From positions 108,541,842 to 108,605,841 of the forward strand of contig OZ022500.1 of assembly GCA_963989385.1 (NCBI GenBank): a stretch of DNA of 64,000 nt, given 5' to 3'. Below are positions 33,989 through 45,017 of the stretch, in pieces. The position numbers and the translations under genes are program-made. The notes beneath the pieces were generated by a model. The model saw only the letters and a program-made list of their open reading frames with translations. It made no database searches and had not been told where the DNA came from. Source of the DNA: Ctena decussata (lineage: Eukaryota > Mollusca > Bivalvia > Lucinida > Lucinidae). Within the stretch, counting starts at the first letter, position 1. Every line of letters starts with the position of its first letter.

Positions 33989-34649
33989 GTCTTTTCCGTT
34001 TCTTGCCTTCCGCTCCAACACTATGAAATAACCTCTCAGTGCCGTTGGAAGGCTTTAGAGTTGAAGTTTGATTTTTTTTTGACATTTTCATTACAATTTG
34101 GACAGTATTGTTTAAGTTAATAGCTTAGTTTCATGTGATTGTTTAGTTAAGGCTATTCATTATAGCTAAACAATTTTACACTAAAGGCGTATGAGTACAC
34201 CTTTATGTTTTCAGTCTTGTGTTTTAAAGAGTCTTTTTTGTGACTTTCTGTTTGCTTCTTACGACCACGTAGCCTCTACTATATGAGGAAATGGGGTGCT
34301 CGCAGGGGATCAAATTGTTACCCGTTAGAGTTGCTTTCATTCGAAATGTATTCATTTGCTGATTTGTTTTAGTAATCTTAGTCATGCTGCAGCTTTCAGT
34401 ATTCAGTTACATGTAGCTGCGTTTTAGATAAGCTGCCTAGGATATATTATTTCAACCTGCTTGTTTTGTCCCCGACAATACAACAATCCTTTGTTTGATG
34501 TGTCTAAATGTTTACAGAAACTTTTTAAAGATAATTAAGGCCGAAATTGGACATACTTAATTTGTATTGACTGTGTATTTCTAGAGAACTGAAAGCATTT
34601 TCGTGCTTTGCATTAGCAAGTTAATGGTGATAAATTGTTTCTCCAGTTT
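33989..34649. other. No recognised feature
   Basis: AT-rich, no repeat partner found. Confidence 0.45.
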
Positions 34650-35420
34650 GATAATACAGTGCAATGCTATTTCTGTCGTTCAAAACAGTATTGTAAGACA
34701 ATCTTATATATAACTGTTAGGTTGTAAAGGTTCGCAAAGTACGTTGATTGGCTTAAATGTCTTTTGTGCAATCTAATCTGTCGCTAAGACAATCTAAACT
34801 TAATTCTGCATGATTTTCATATTCTGAGCGTCTGAGACGATTGTTTAACTGCTTCATTGCTTACAATAAAGGACGTTCTTTTTAGCCGTTTATGAAACTA
34901 AATATATAAAAAAAATATTACATTTATACCTCTGCAACATTTTGCAGAGTCGTATCAGAAGTGAATCAACATTATAAAAGACAAAATAATCACATGCAAG
35001 TATTGTTGAGATTTGAAATAGTCTTAAATGGAATATCACTTCTTCGTGTACACAACTGATTGTAATATAACACATCCTACTTACGGGTGATTTCATTTTA
35101 CTTTTCCGTTTCAACATTGCAATATGATGAGAGTTGTGCAATATTACAAGACAGTGTTGACAGCGAATGTGAATACATTTAATGTTGGATCTAGTCTCCT
35201 TGCTAGGCAATTATAGACTTTATAATTGCCTAGTAAGGAGATCAGATCCAACTTCCGTCGGTCAGTCGTCGTCGTGTCATCAGGTAAATGGGTACACATT
35301 CAGGGGAAACACCTCTTTCATTTCTATCTTGCAAATATGGTCAACGCTTTAAGGGAAATGTGCTCCTGCTGGAGGAGCAAATTCTTTCCCTAAAGTGTTT
35401 ACCCCTTTCTGAGAGGCTTT
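34650..35420 (+). repeat. Segmental duplication, copy A (copy B at 35863-38210)
   Basis: Shares GTGCAATGCTATTTCT, ATTGTAAGACAATCTTATAT, CGCAAAGTACGTTGATTGGC, TAAAGGAC-TTCTTT, GCAGAGTCGTATCAGAAGTG, ACACAACTGATTGTAATATA and CCGTCGGTCAGTCGTCGTCG with copy B in the same order. Copy A lacks the two large insertions of copy B but has its own hairpin at 35184-35252. Confidence 0.85.
35184..35252. repeat. 32-bp-arm hairpin
   Basis: GTTGGATCTAGTCTCCTTGC...AATTATA pairs with TATAATTGCCTAGTAAGGAG...ATCCAAC around a 5-base loop, with about three mismatches. Only one arm's sequence (AACAAGGAGACCAGATCCAA) is in copy B, so the second arm arose by local inverted duplication in copy A or was lost in B. Confidence 0.8.
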
Positions 35421-35488
35421 TGTCGTCTACACAGGAAGTCACGAAATTTGTCTTCGTTTGTCAAAATGGTGGAAAAACATAGAGATAT

Positions 35489-35723
35489 GAGCCGCGGCAC
35501 AATAAAACCAACAATGTGGTTGTGCGCCCAGCGCAGACTCAGATCAGCCTGGGCATCCACCCAGCCTGACCAGAGTCTTCGTTATGTGCTTAAAGGTGGC
35601 CAAGTGTCTAAGCTAGCTCCATGCGGACAGCGAGGACCCTGATCAGACTGGGAAGATGCCCAGGCTGATCTGAGTCTGCGCTGGGCGCACAACCACTTTG
35701 TTGGTTTTCTCGTGCCGCGGCTC
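35489..35723 (-). mobile_element. MITE-1 copy, minus orientation
   Basis: Begins GAGCCGCGGCACAAT and ends CGTGCCGCGGCTC. Flanks ATAT/ATGT differ at one position from a perfect 4-bp duplication. Confidence 0.9.
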
Positions 35724-36070
35724 ATGTACTTATCCACTTTTACAGGCTAACTACGTCTACTACAAAGAATACGCTTTACGAATATGAAAACAATCAAATT
35801 GAACAGATCACTGCATGCTGCATTTTACGTGTACACTCAAATTAGAATATAAATAATAATATGATAATGCAGTGCAATGCTATTTCTTTCTTTCAAAACA
35901 GTATTGTAAGACAATCTTATATATAACTGTTAGGTTGTATATGTTCGCAAAGTACGTTGATTGGCTTAAATGTCTTTTGTGCACCCAAATGTGTCGGTCA
36001 GACAATCTAAACTTATTTGTGCATGTGAAATGTAATATTTTAATATTTGGATCGTCTGAGACAATTGTTA

Positions 36071-36979
36071 TGCCCCCGCCATAAAAATGGGGGGGGGGGG
36101 CATATAGTATCACCGCTGTCCGTACGTACGTCCTGTCCTGTCCTGTCCTGTACGTCCTGTCCTGTACGTCCTGTACGTACGTCCTGTACGAAATGGTTTC
36201 GGTTCGATATCCTTTGAAAACATTGGTGTATTGAATTCATATTTTATACACAGGTATATAATCATAAAATGCAGGTCAAGTTCGATGTTGGGTAAAATCC
36301 GTCTATTATTGTGGGAGTTATGGCCCTTTTTCGACTTCATTTTGTATGAAAAATGGTTTCCGTTCAATATCTTTTGAAAACATTGGTGTATTAAATTCAT
36401 ATTTTATACACAGGTATATAATCATAAATTACAGGTCAAGTTTGATGTTGGGTAAACTCCGTTTGTTATTATGGGAGGTATGGCCCTTTTTCGACTTCAT
36501 TTTGTATGACACAATGGTTTCCGTTCAATATCTTTTGAAAAGATTAATGTATTGGATTCATATTTCATACACAGATATATAATTATAAAATACAGGTCAG
36601 GTTTTATTCAGGATAAAATCCGCCAATTACTATTGGCGTTGTGGCCCTTTTATAACTTCATTTCATACAATAATGGTTTCCGTGCATTAGTTTTTGAAAA
36701 GTTAATTGTTTCCGGGCTATTTCTTTTGGAAAGTTGCATGGCATCCATTTCATACAGAATGTTATCACATATCACACGTATCACAGTCATGACACCCCTC
36801 CCCCCCCCCCCCCAACACACACAGTTCTCTTGATCCGAGAAGCACAATACATCTGCCTAGGGAAACCAATAAAACATGTACCACAGAACTGCCTTTGTGA
36901 ACCTACTTATCCTACAAGTGCCAGTATCTGACACAAGGCGCCATCTTACGGGGCATCCGTAGCCTATGGACAATTCTAG
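36071..36979 (+). mobile_element. Helitron-like tandem-repeat element inserted in copy B
   Basis: The left end TGCCCCCGCCAT forms a hairpin with the G-rich ATGGGGGG...GCAT (36070-36104). A (TACG)/(TCCTG) microsatellite (about 36120-36188) follows, then four units of ~161 bp starting AAATGGTTTCCGTTCAATAT (36190, 36350, 36513, 36672). A long C run (about 36789-36803) precedes the right end near GGGGCATCCGTAGCC. Copy A at 34831-34860 gives the near-empty site. The end matches the 38829-40400 element in reverse. Confidence 0.7.
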
Positions 36980-37263
36980 TTTAATTGCTTCATTGCTAAC
37001 AATAAAGGACATTCTTTATAGCCGTTTATGAAACTATATATATAAAAATATTACATTTATACCTCTGCATTATTTCGCAGAGTCGTATCAGAAGTGAATC
37101 AACATTATAAAAGACAAAACATCACATGCAAGTATCGTTGAGATTTGAAATAGTCTTATATGGAATATCACTTCCTAGTGTACACAACTGATTGTAATAT
37201 AGCACATCCTACTTACGGGTGATTTCATTTTACTTTACCATTTCAACATTTCAATATGATGAG

Positions 37264-37963
37264 TAATATACTAGTCACAAAAAGTAGGAGATATCATGAC
37301 TTAGAAGCGTGTACATAATTAAATAATAATGGCTGGGTTAGTTTATTGTTCTATATTGACAGAACACTATTCAAGTAACAATATTCGACTAAACCAGAAA
37401 CAGTCAATGCAAGTCATGTGACCTAGAGCAGCACATAAAGGACTATGGGGTATACACATCAATTTCACATCGGCGAAAACAATTTTTTTGGACCCTCAGA
37501 TTCTGTGAATAATAAAATTCTCCATAATTTCCAAACTGAAAGCACCCACTTTGGTAGGCTTTATTGCGTTATTTAAGGTGTAGGGCCGTTACAAATGTCA
37601 CTATTTGTGAGACAATTCACCATACAATGGTATCTTTTACGCCTGTCATTTTCTCCTGTGATAAAACCGCATGAAAAAAGTATCTGTATCTTGCTTACTG
37701 TGGCATTAGGCGTCTGTCTTAAAAAGTTTGCCTAAAAATTATTAGTTATTGCTGTGCTGGATTCGTGTGAAATTTGGGTGCCGACCACTTGTCTACTTCT
37801 AATTTACTCTAGGTCACGTGACAAACTTAATCGTTTCAATATTCATATCGAGGGTCTCTATGAATATTTGTTTTATGAATTATAACAGTTTAATATTCAT
37901 TTACTTATTTTCCTTACTTCTGCTGCATTAAATGTCTTTATATCCCTTACTTATTTTGAGCAG
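37264..37963. mobile_element. ~700-bp insertion of unknown type in copy B
   Basis: The alignment to copy A stops after CAATATGATGAG and resumes at CAGTATTTTACAAG. The insert starts TAATATACTAGTCAC and ends CCTTACTTATTTTGAG. No terminal inverted repeats, poly-A or coding frame is seen. Deletion from copy A is the alternative. Confidence 0.5.
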
Positions 37964-38210
37964 TATTTTACAAGAAAATGTTGACGGCGAATGTGAATAC
38001 ATTTATAATAACCGCCTAACAAGGAGACCAGATCCAACTTCCGTCGGTCAGTCGTCGTCGTGTCATCAGGTAACTGGATATATACATTCAGGGGAAACAC
38101 CTCTGTCATTTCTATCTTACCTTCTTGTCGAATAAGATCAACGCCCTATGGGAAATTTGCTCCTGCTGGAGAAGCAAATTCTTCCCTTAAAGTGTTTACC
38201 CAAAGACCTT

Positions 38211-38828
38211 AATACAGTTCGAGCCGATATAAGATTGTGTCGTGCTATGACTTGGAAATCGAAAACAACAACTCCAGCGTGGGTTAATGCCCGACAAAAT
38301 CATATACACTCCTCAAAATATTTAAAAGAGCAGTGAAAGTAGCTTTCAGAAGTCCCTATATAAAACTCTTTGCCATCTAGCCTAATAATTAGGGTAGGGA
38401 TTCAATGTCTATTTGTAGACGTTGATACCTAACCTTTTTGCTAGTTTTGATGATGGAGAGTTTTAAATACAGACTTATGGCAATTATAAACAGTGCTCTT
38501 TCAGCTAATTTGTGCAGTGTACAATGCATCAAAGCGTTGATCAATACAAGGGAGTAGACATCCAGCAAGATTATGACACACCAATGAATTATTATGAATG
38601 ATTTGCGTCGCATCTACAGAATAGAAGAAAAACAGTAGTTATTATAACCAGTTAATTAGGCAGACAAAGATGACACATATTTGACACAATCTTGATCCTT
38701 CATTTGAGTGAGAAACCAACAAGACTTATGATGTTCCGCAATATCACCGCGTCGAAAACCTGAGAACAAGGCATATCTGAATACCCATGAGCTTTAGAAA
38801 GAAACTAGACAATACTTAAAGGTGATGA
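38211..38828. repeat. Mostly unrecognised; family-F repeat at 38520-38615
   Basis: ATCAATACAAGGGAGTAGAC, AGCAAGATTATGACACACCA and TTGCGTCGCATCT match 58300-58380 (ATCAATGCAAGGGAGTCTCC, ACAAGATTATGTCATACC). The 45800 region also has CAGACAAAATCATGTCATTC. These are three diverged copies of one short repeat. Confidence 0.5.
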
Positions 38829-40400
38829 ATGCCCCCGCCATATGCCTCAATAGATGAGTAATGTATTAAGAGGTATTTGTGTGAAATTATATCAAAATCT
38901 GTCAATGATAAAGGTGCTCGAGGGATGACAATTTTTTTCTAAAAAAAAAAAAGCATCTGTGACCTTGACCTTGGCTCTTCAACCCTGAAAGGTGAACTTG
39001 TCTAAGATATTGTCACACTTAATATTTGTGTGAAGTTATATCAAAATCAGTTAGCAAATAAAGGTACTAGAACCTTGACAAAGTTTTACCTGTACCTATA
39101 ATAGCATCTGTGACCTTGACCTTGGACCGACAATGCTGAAACGTAAATTTGTCCCAGATATTGTCATGCTAAATATTTGTGCAAAGTTATGTCAAAATCA
39201 TTCCAGAGGGATGAAAACGTATTTTCTAAAAATAGCAACCGTGAATTGACATTGACCCTAAAATTATAGGATATAGCAAAATTTTCCAAGATATTGTCAC
39301 ACTAAACATTTGGGTGACGTTACATCAAAATCTGTCAATGAATAAAGGGGCTAGAGGGATGATATAGATTTTAAAAAAAAAAATAGCGACTGTGACCTTG
39401 ACCAAAAACCTGCAGTGTTGAAATGGTAATTTGTACAAGATATTGTCATACTTAACATTTGTGTGAAGTTATATCAAAATCGATTTATAAGTAAAAGCGC
39501 TAGAGCGATGCCGAAGTTTTTCGGGAAATAGCAACTGTGACCTTGACCTTGATTCTTCCGACCTGAAACGCAAACTTGTTCGAGGTATTATCATACTCAA
39601 TATAGCTGTGACTTTACAAATGCAGAATTATGTCCCCTTGAATGACATACATATTTTGACCATATTTCAGTGGCTTATATACAAGCATACCTTTTGTTGT
39701 GGCTCTAGTGGCCTAATTTATTCAGTTCATAAATTAGGCCACTAGAGCCACAACAAAAGGTGAGCTTGTATATAAGCCACTGAAATATGGTCAAAATATG
39801 TATGTCATTCAAGGGGACATAATTCTGCAATAAAGACCTAAACCAAAGTTTTGTTTCCTTTATGCACATGTTCAATGCAGGTCTGAACTGTGCTGCAAGT
39901 TTCAACTCCCTGCGTCTAATACTGTAGAAGGAGTTGTGGAGACAAGAACAGTACTACGGGTGTAAAATATGGTCAAAATATGTATGTTATTTAAGGGGAC
40001 ATAATTCTGCAATTAAGATCTAAATCAAAGTTTCGTTTCCTTTATGCACATGTTCAATGCATGTCTGAACTGTGTTGCAAGTTTCAACTCCCTGCATCAA
40101 ATACTGTAGAAGGAGTTGCGGAGACACAAACAGTACTACAAGTGTGAAATATGGTCAAAATATGTATGTTATTCAAGGGGACATAATTCTGCAATTAAGA
40201 CCTGAATCAAAGTTCTGTTTCATTTATGCACATGTTCAGTGCATGTCTGAACTGTGTTGCAAGTTTCAACTCCCTGCATTAAATATTGTAGGAGGAGTTG
40301 CGGAGACAAGAACAGTACTACAAAGTGTGACGGACGGACGTACGGACGGACGGACAAGGGCAAAACTATATGCCCCTCCCCACTTCGTGGCGGGGGCATA
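38829..40400 (-). mobile_element. Composite Helitron-like element with two kinds of tandem unit
   Basis: Ends are inverted: ATGCCCCCGCC (38829) and GGCGGGGGCAT (to 40399). Array 1 (about 38870-39600) has five units of 133-153 bp with TTTGTGTGAAGTTATATCAA and CTGTGACCTTGACC. Array 2 (39730-40330) has three units of 181 bp with CACATGTTCAATGCATGTCT. Then comes GACGGACGGACGTACGGACG (40329-40348) and a hairpin, TATGCCCCTCCCCA-CTTCG-TGGCGGGGGCATA. Orientation is given with the hairpin end as 5'. No coding genes. Confidence 0.7.
39621..39829. repeat. Nearly perfect palindrome with 100-bp arms
   Basis: The left arm 39621-39720 and right arm 39730-39829 are reverse complements with about two mismatches (CAAGCATACC vs CAAGCTCACC). 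The loop is 9 bases. It joins the two arrays of the surrounding element. Such long near-identical arms decay quickly, so it is probably young. Confidence 0.9.
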
Positions 40401-40907
40401 AAAAATACAGATGATACTGAACCCAGGAAGAGCCAAGTATTTTATTTATTGTACTGTTACAAAATTAGACATTGTCTTTAGCCTTGAAATGTAATCTTGT
40501 GGGGACAAAGGACTTCTATGATTAAGGCGTGAATTTTCCCCATGATTAAAAGGTTATACGGATCACTGACTTTTACTTTGCATTTATGACTATGACATGT
40601 AACTTGTATGACAAGTGAATTTTCAAGTGTTTGTGTCTCTGTAAAGTACGTTAAACATACGTTTACGTTGACGTCATTGTTGAGATAAATTGTAAATTAT
40701 CCTTTAACTGATCGTTGAAATAATGATTTTTTGTATACATTTCACCCTTTTTTGACTCACATTACTTAGATAACAGACAACACTGGAAAGTTTTGACTAT
40801 ATGTATGTGACCTTGACCTCATTTCAAGGTCATGGTACACAATATAATCCATGAAGATCACAGTACTACTGTTGATCATTCTTAGTCTTTGGCTTACTGA
40901 ATATCGT
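40401..40907. other. No recognised feature
   Basis: AT-rich, no coding signal. Confidence 0.45.
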
Positions 40908-41007
40908 CCCCCCCGTGACCCAGCTTCCCACATATATATATTGCGTATTTGCATCCCATAAGTCTGCTGCATGAAGGAAATGCTGGGTCACGGGGGGGGG
41001 GGGGGGG
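40908..41007. repeat. Inverted repeat with C-run and 16-G run
   Basis: CCCCCCCGTGACCCAGC (40908-40924) and GCTGGGTCACGGGGGG (from 40982) are perfect inverted arms around a ~57-base AT-rich loop. The right arm continues to 16 consecutive G. Confidence 0.85.
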
Positions 41008-42287
41008 AAGTACTTGTATTTTAGTAAAAGTGAAGCGTTCTCTTTTGGCCGATTTGACCGGAAGTTTAACTGTGGATTTGCATGTTTAAATGCCAGTCAA
41101 GCGTAACAAGAAGAAAATAATTGCTTTGTATTGTTATATGCGTGTATTTAGCATGCATTTATGACACAAATTTATGGAAAGAATGACTGATTTCAATATT
41201 TTTATTACCTCAAAAAATGAGGTATGCAAAAACCTTGAATTTAGGGTAGTAGGGTCAGACTGGATTATCTCCCCATGACTTTTGGTCTGAATCACAAATG
41301 ATCTGATTTCATACAGTTTACATATTTGTGGAAGCTCTGCTAAGAAAAATTTGCCAACTTTATACCTTTGAAAATTTGGACCTGTCTCGTCGGTCTAATG
41401 GGGAAAATCCTCTCCTTAATCATAGAAGTCCTTTCCCTCAAGATGATACCCTGAGACCTGAAGATAATACCTTCTAGCTACAAGATAATGCAAGCATCTT
41501 GGACCCTGCAGATTGTTGTTGTTATTATTTTGTTGCCGATTTACATTTACGGTAAACAGCTATGGTCATGTAGGGACGGTTAAGTAGCCACACTACCCCT
41601 GGCAGGCTAAAACTTCCTAAGCGGTTATCCAGTAAGTACTAAGTGCACATACTTTCGCCAGCAGCTGACAACTACCCTGCAGATAGTATATACTCACGAA
41701 AAGGTGAATGCATTGATTGCGGGAAGGGTGAAAGGAAGGGAGGGGAATTTCTCTCCTCATTGATTTTGTGTACATTCATTTGCTACGCGTTTCCTCTAAA
41801 TTTTCAATTATGCTCATTGACGGACCACTTTAATATGTTTAAAAAAATAGTATTATAACAGAAAATAATAATAAGTATAACGCAATCGCCTTCATCGTTT
41901 CAGTGATTTTCCCTATAGTACAAAATTTTGCTCAACAACACATATTACTTCAACAGTTTTTGCATAGTTGCCACATATCCTGCTGAGTAGAAGCAATGTT
42001 AGATTTCATTAAAAAATCCACTTTTGTCTTTGGAGTATTCTGGTTGTGACTCCAAATAGCAATTATTCGATCTACGTACGGCCCTCATAACATTGAGACA
42101 TCATAGTAGCATACATAAAATCATGAAGGCCAATGATGAGACCGTAGTGGACTCTATGATCATCTAAACCAAGAGTAATTTCGATGGACTTATTTCAAGA
42201 AGTGGCCTTGTCAATGACAGTAATGAATGTCAATAAAATCGAGCACAATTCCGATTATATTTGGCTTTTTTAAGGTAAATAGAGAGC
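41008..42287. other. No recognised gene
   Basis: Mixed composition and no repeat partner in the window. The frame 41643-41858 has no recognisable domain. Confidence 0.45.
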
Positions 42288-42291
42288 ATTT

Positions 42292-42527
42292 GAGCCGCGA
42301 CACGAGAAAACCAACGAAGCGGTTGTGCGCCCAGCGCAGACTCAGATCAGCCTATGCATCCGCCCAGTCTGATCAGAGTCTTCGATGTCCGCATGAAGGT
42401 AGCTTGGTCCCTTAGCTACCCTTTAAGCGCTTAGCGAAGAGTCTGATCAAGCTGTGTGGATGCCAAGACTGATCTGAGTCTGCACTGGGCGCACAACCAC
42501 ATTGTTGGTTTTGTCGTGTCGCGGCTC
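42292..42527 (+). mobile_element. MITE-1 copy, 4-bp TSD (ATTT)
   Basis: Begins GAGCCGCGACACGAG and ends CGTGTCGCGGCTC. ATTT lies at 42288-42291 and 42528-42531. Confidence 0.92.
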
Positions 42528-42531
42528 ATTT

Positions 42532-43116
42532 ATATCCGTTCTTTACTCCTGTCGGGTAGTACCTGTACTATTGCTGAGTAAAACAATTAACAAGAAATTG
42601 CCCATCAGATTCCCTGACAGAGAAATTAAACTGACGACAGACCTGTCGCAAAACATCATTATCTTATATATTGGAAACGTCTTAATCATGGTGCATCCTG
42701 TTCAGATTATTTTGATTGAGGTTTTTGACGTTTCGTAATCGTCAAGCTTGCTGGTATTTGTCTGAGGCTGGTAAAGTTAACAAACAAGCCGTTCCCAAAA
42801 GAATAATTCGTTATTTGCTTAGGCCTGACACGTTTGCTCTTTAATGGAAAAACTGGATTTTGACAGTATGCTGATGGAATCTTATTCAGATGCAGCAGCG
42901 TAGCTATGAGGATAAAATCATACGTGGGCTCTGTAATTCCAGTCATGAATTTTTGAAGTCTTGTTTTCCAAGACAGGATAAATGATTAAATATATAGGTG
43001 AGGTATATACGATCGACGTTCTGAAAGTCCCGCAATTTGCATAATACATCTGAGCACTGTTTGTAAATTTTATTATGGACTCCAAACTGAGTCATTGTTG
43101 TCGCACATGCTTTAGC
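42532..43116. other. No recognised feature
   Basis: No repeat family or coding frame recognised. Confidence 0.45.
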
Positions 43117-44266
43117 AAGGTGCGATATAGGCGTTCACTTTTCCGTCCGCCCGTCAGTCCGTCTGTCCGTCCGTCCGTCCGTCCGTCCGTCCGTCCGTCC
43201 GTCCGTCCGTCAGTCAGTCAGTCCGTCCGTCCGTCCGTCCGTCCGCCCGTCCGTCCGTCCGTCCACAATTACGTCGACCCTAACGTTCGTGTACATTATT
43301 CTCAATCTATGATACCTACAATCATCAAACCTGGTATAAAGTTTCTTCTAAGAATGGTCTCGAGGAACCTTGCACTTATTTTGACGTTTGACCTATTTTT
43401 CATGCTCTAATGACTTTGTAAAATTTTACTTAAAAAATTATGTCGACCCTAGTGTTTAAGTCCATTTCTTTTCATCTATGATACCTGCAATCATCAAACC
43501 TGTTGTAAAGTGTTTTCTTAGAATGGTCTACAGAATCGTTGCATTTATTTTGACCTTTGACCTATATTTTCTGCTCTGCTGACTTAGTAAAATTTTACCT
43601 CAAAAATGATGTAAATCCTAGCATACTGGTCCATTTCTCTCAATCTATGATACCTACAGTCATCAAAACTGGTATAACGTTTCTACTTAGAATTATCTAG
43701 CAGATTGTTGCACTTTCTTTGACCTTTGACCCATATTTCATGCTCTGCTGACTTTGTAAAATTTTACTTAAAAAACTACGTCAACCCTATCGTTTAAGTT
43801 CATCTCTCAATCTATGATACCCAAAATCATCAAACCTGGTATAAAGTTTCATCTTAGAATAGACTCGAGGATTAATGCACTTTTTTAACCCTTCTTCAGG
43901 GACGCTGCTTTTATTTGTACCCGTGACCTATATATCATGCTCTGTTGACTTTGGAAATTTTATGTCAACCTGGCAACCATGATCATATGGACAAGAGCAT
44001 TCAAGTCCATTTCTCACTAACAATAGCACCAACAATCATCAGACATGGCATAAAATGTTTTCTTAAGCTGGTGTCCTAGAATGTTTGACTACTTTATACC
44101 TTTAATCTATATTTTTAACTCCGTTGACTGTATACCAAAATGTATAGAACTGCTCAAATTTCTAAATTATTCATCAGAACCAAGTGTACACTTTCCTCTA
44201 TCCATGGTATCTAATACTGAGAAAGCATATGGCAGGTGCGACATAGCATTCCGCGGAATTCTTGTT
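43117..44266 (+). mobile_element. CCGT-microsatellite plus tandem-unit element
   Basis: AAGGTGCGATATAGGCG is followed by (CCGT)n from 43143 to 43263 with a CAGT interlude. Five to six units of about 170-185 bp follow (starts near 43266, 43434, 43603, 43773 and 43957), each with TCAATCTATGATACCTACAA, ATCATCAAACCTGGTATAAA and TTGACCTTTGACC. The right end is AGGTGCGACATAGC, ATTCCGCGGAAT, TCTTGTT. No protein is encoded; the 111-codon frame reads through the microsatellite. Confidence 0.7.
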
Positions 44267-44813
44267 CTTTTACCTGGTGCATAATGCGCATGTGAAAATG
44301 CTTTTCAGCATGTATAGATATGTCGAATAAAAGGCACAGTTGCCACTATTGACCAAATTTTTAATTGTCTCCCGAAGAGCAAAGGGCATATGGCGACCGT
44401 CTGAAAAAGTACTGACTTGAAACAACCATATTATACCTGCGGAAGCATGGAAAAAGGGTTCACTATTGAAATATAAAAAGTATTAAGCGTGCGCTTTCAA
44501 CTGCTCAAGAACACAAAATGCTACCTAACGCCCAAATACTACCATAGTACAAGGTATATAAAACAATGATGTGTATCATGTCGCCGTAACAAGACGTAGC
44601 TTGCGGTAAAAGCAAGAGAAAGAGACAGTCTCTTGAAGCTGACCACCCTGTTTGGTCGTCCCTTCGATTTAAAGGACTTTCAGAACTTGCGACCCGGTTG
44701 GTACCTAGAAAACTAAACGTTAAGTGTCAAATGCAAAGGAATGATTAATAGTTTGTACCCTTTATAATGTTCAAGGGGACCAACGTACATCTCGATCACG
44801 CGCTTATAACTGT
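44267..44813. other. No recognised feature
   Basis: No coding signal or repeat partner recognised. Confidence 0.4.
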
Positions 44814-44817
44814 AAAT

Positions 44818-45013
44818 GAGCCGCGACACGACAAAACGAACTGGGCATCCACCAAATCCGATCAGAGTCTTTGCTTTGCGCTGAAAGGGTAGCTAAGTGT
44901 CTAAGGTAGCTCCATGCGGACAGCGAAGACTCTAATCAAACTGGGCGAATGCCCAGGCTGATCTGAGTCTTAGTTGGGCGCACATGTTTGTTGGGTTTGT
45001 CGTGTCGCGGCTC
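44818..45013 (-). mobile_element. MITE-1 copy with internal deletion, 4-bp TSD (AAAT)
   Basis: Begins GAGCCGCGACACGAC and ends CGTGTCGCGGCTC. AAAT lies at 44814-44817 and 45014-45017. About 40 bases of the left arm are missing between AAAACGAACT and GGGCATCC, so the hairpin is lopsided. Confidence 0.92.
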
Positions 45014-45017
45014 AAAT

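Larger units (their letters stand above)
35863..38210 (+). repeat. Segmental duplication, copy B, expanded by two insertions
   Basis: Homologous to 34650-35420 in three blocks (35863-36070, 36980-37263 and 37964-38210). The gaps correspond to inserts at 36071-36979 and about 37264-37963. Confidence 0.85.

Noticed and set aside
43075..43410. 111-codon frame with RPSV repeats
   Set aside because: Translation of the CCGT microsatellite, which stays open in all frames by composition.
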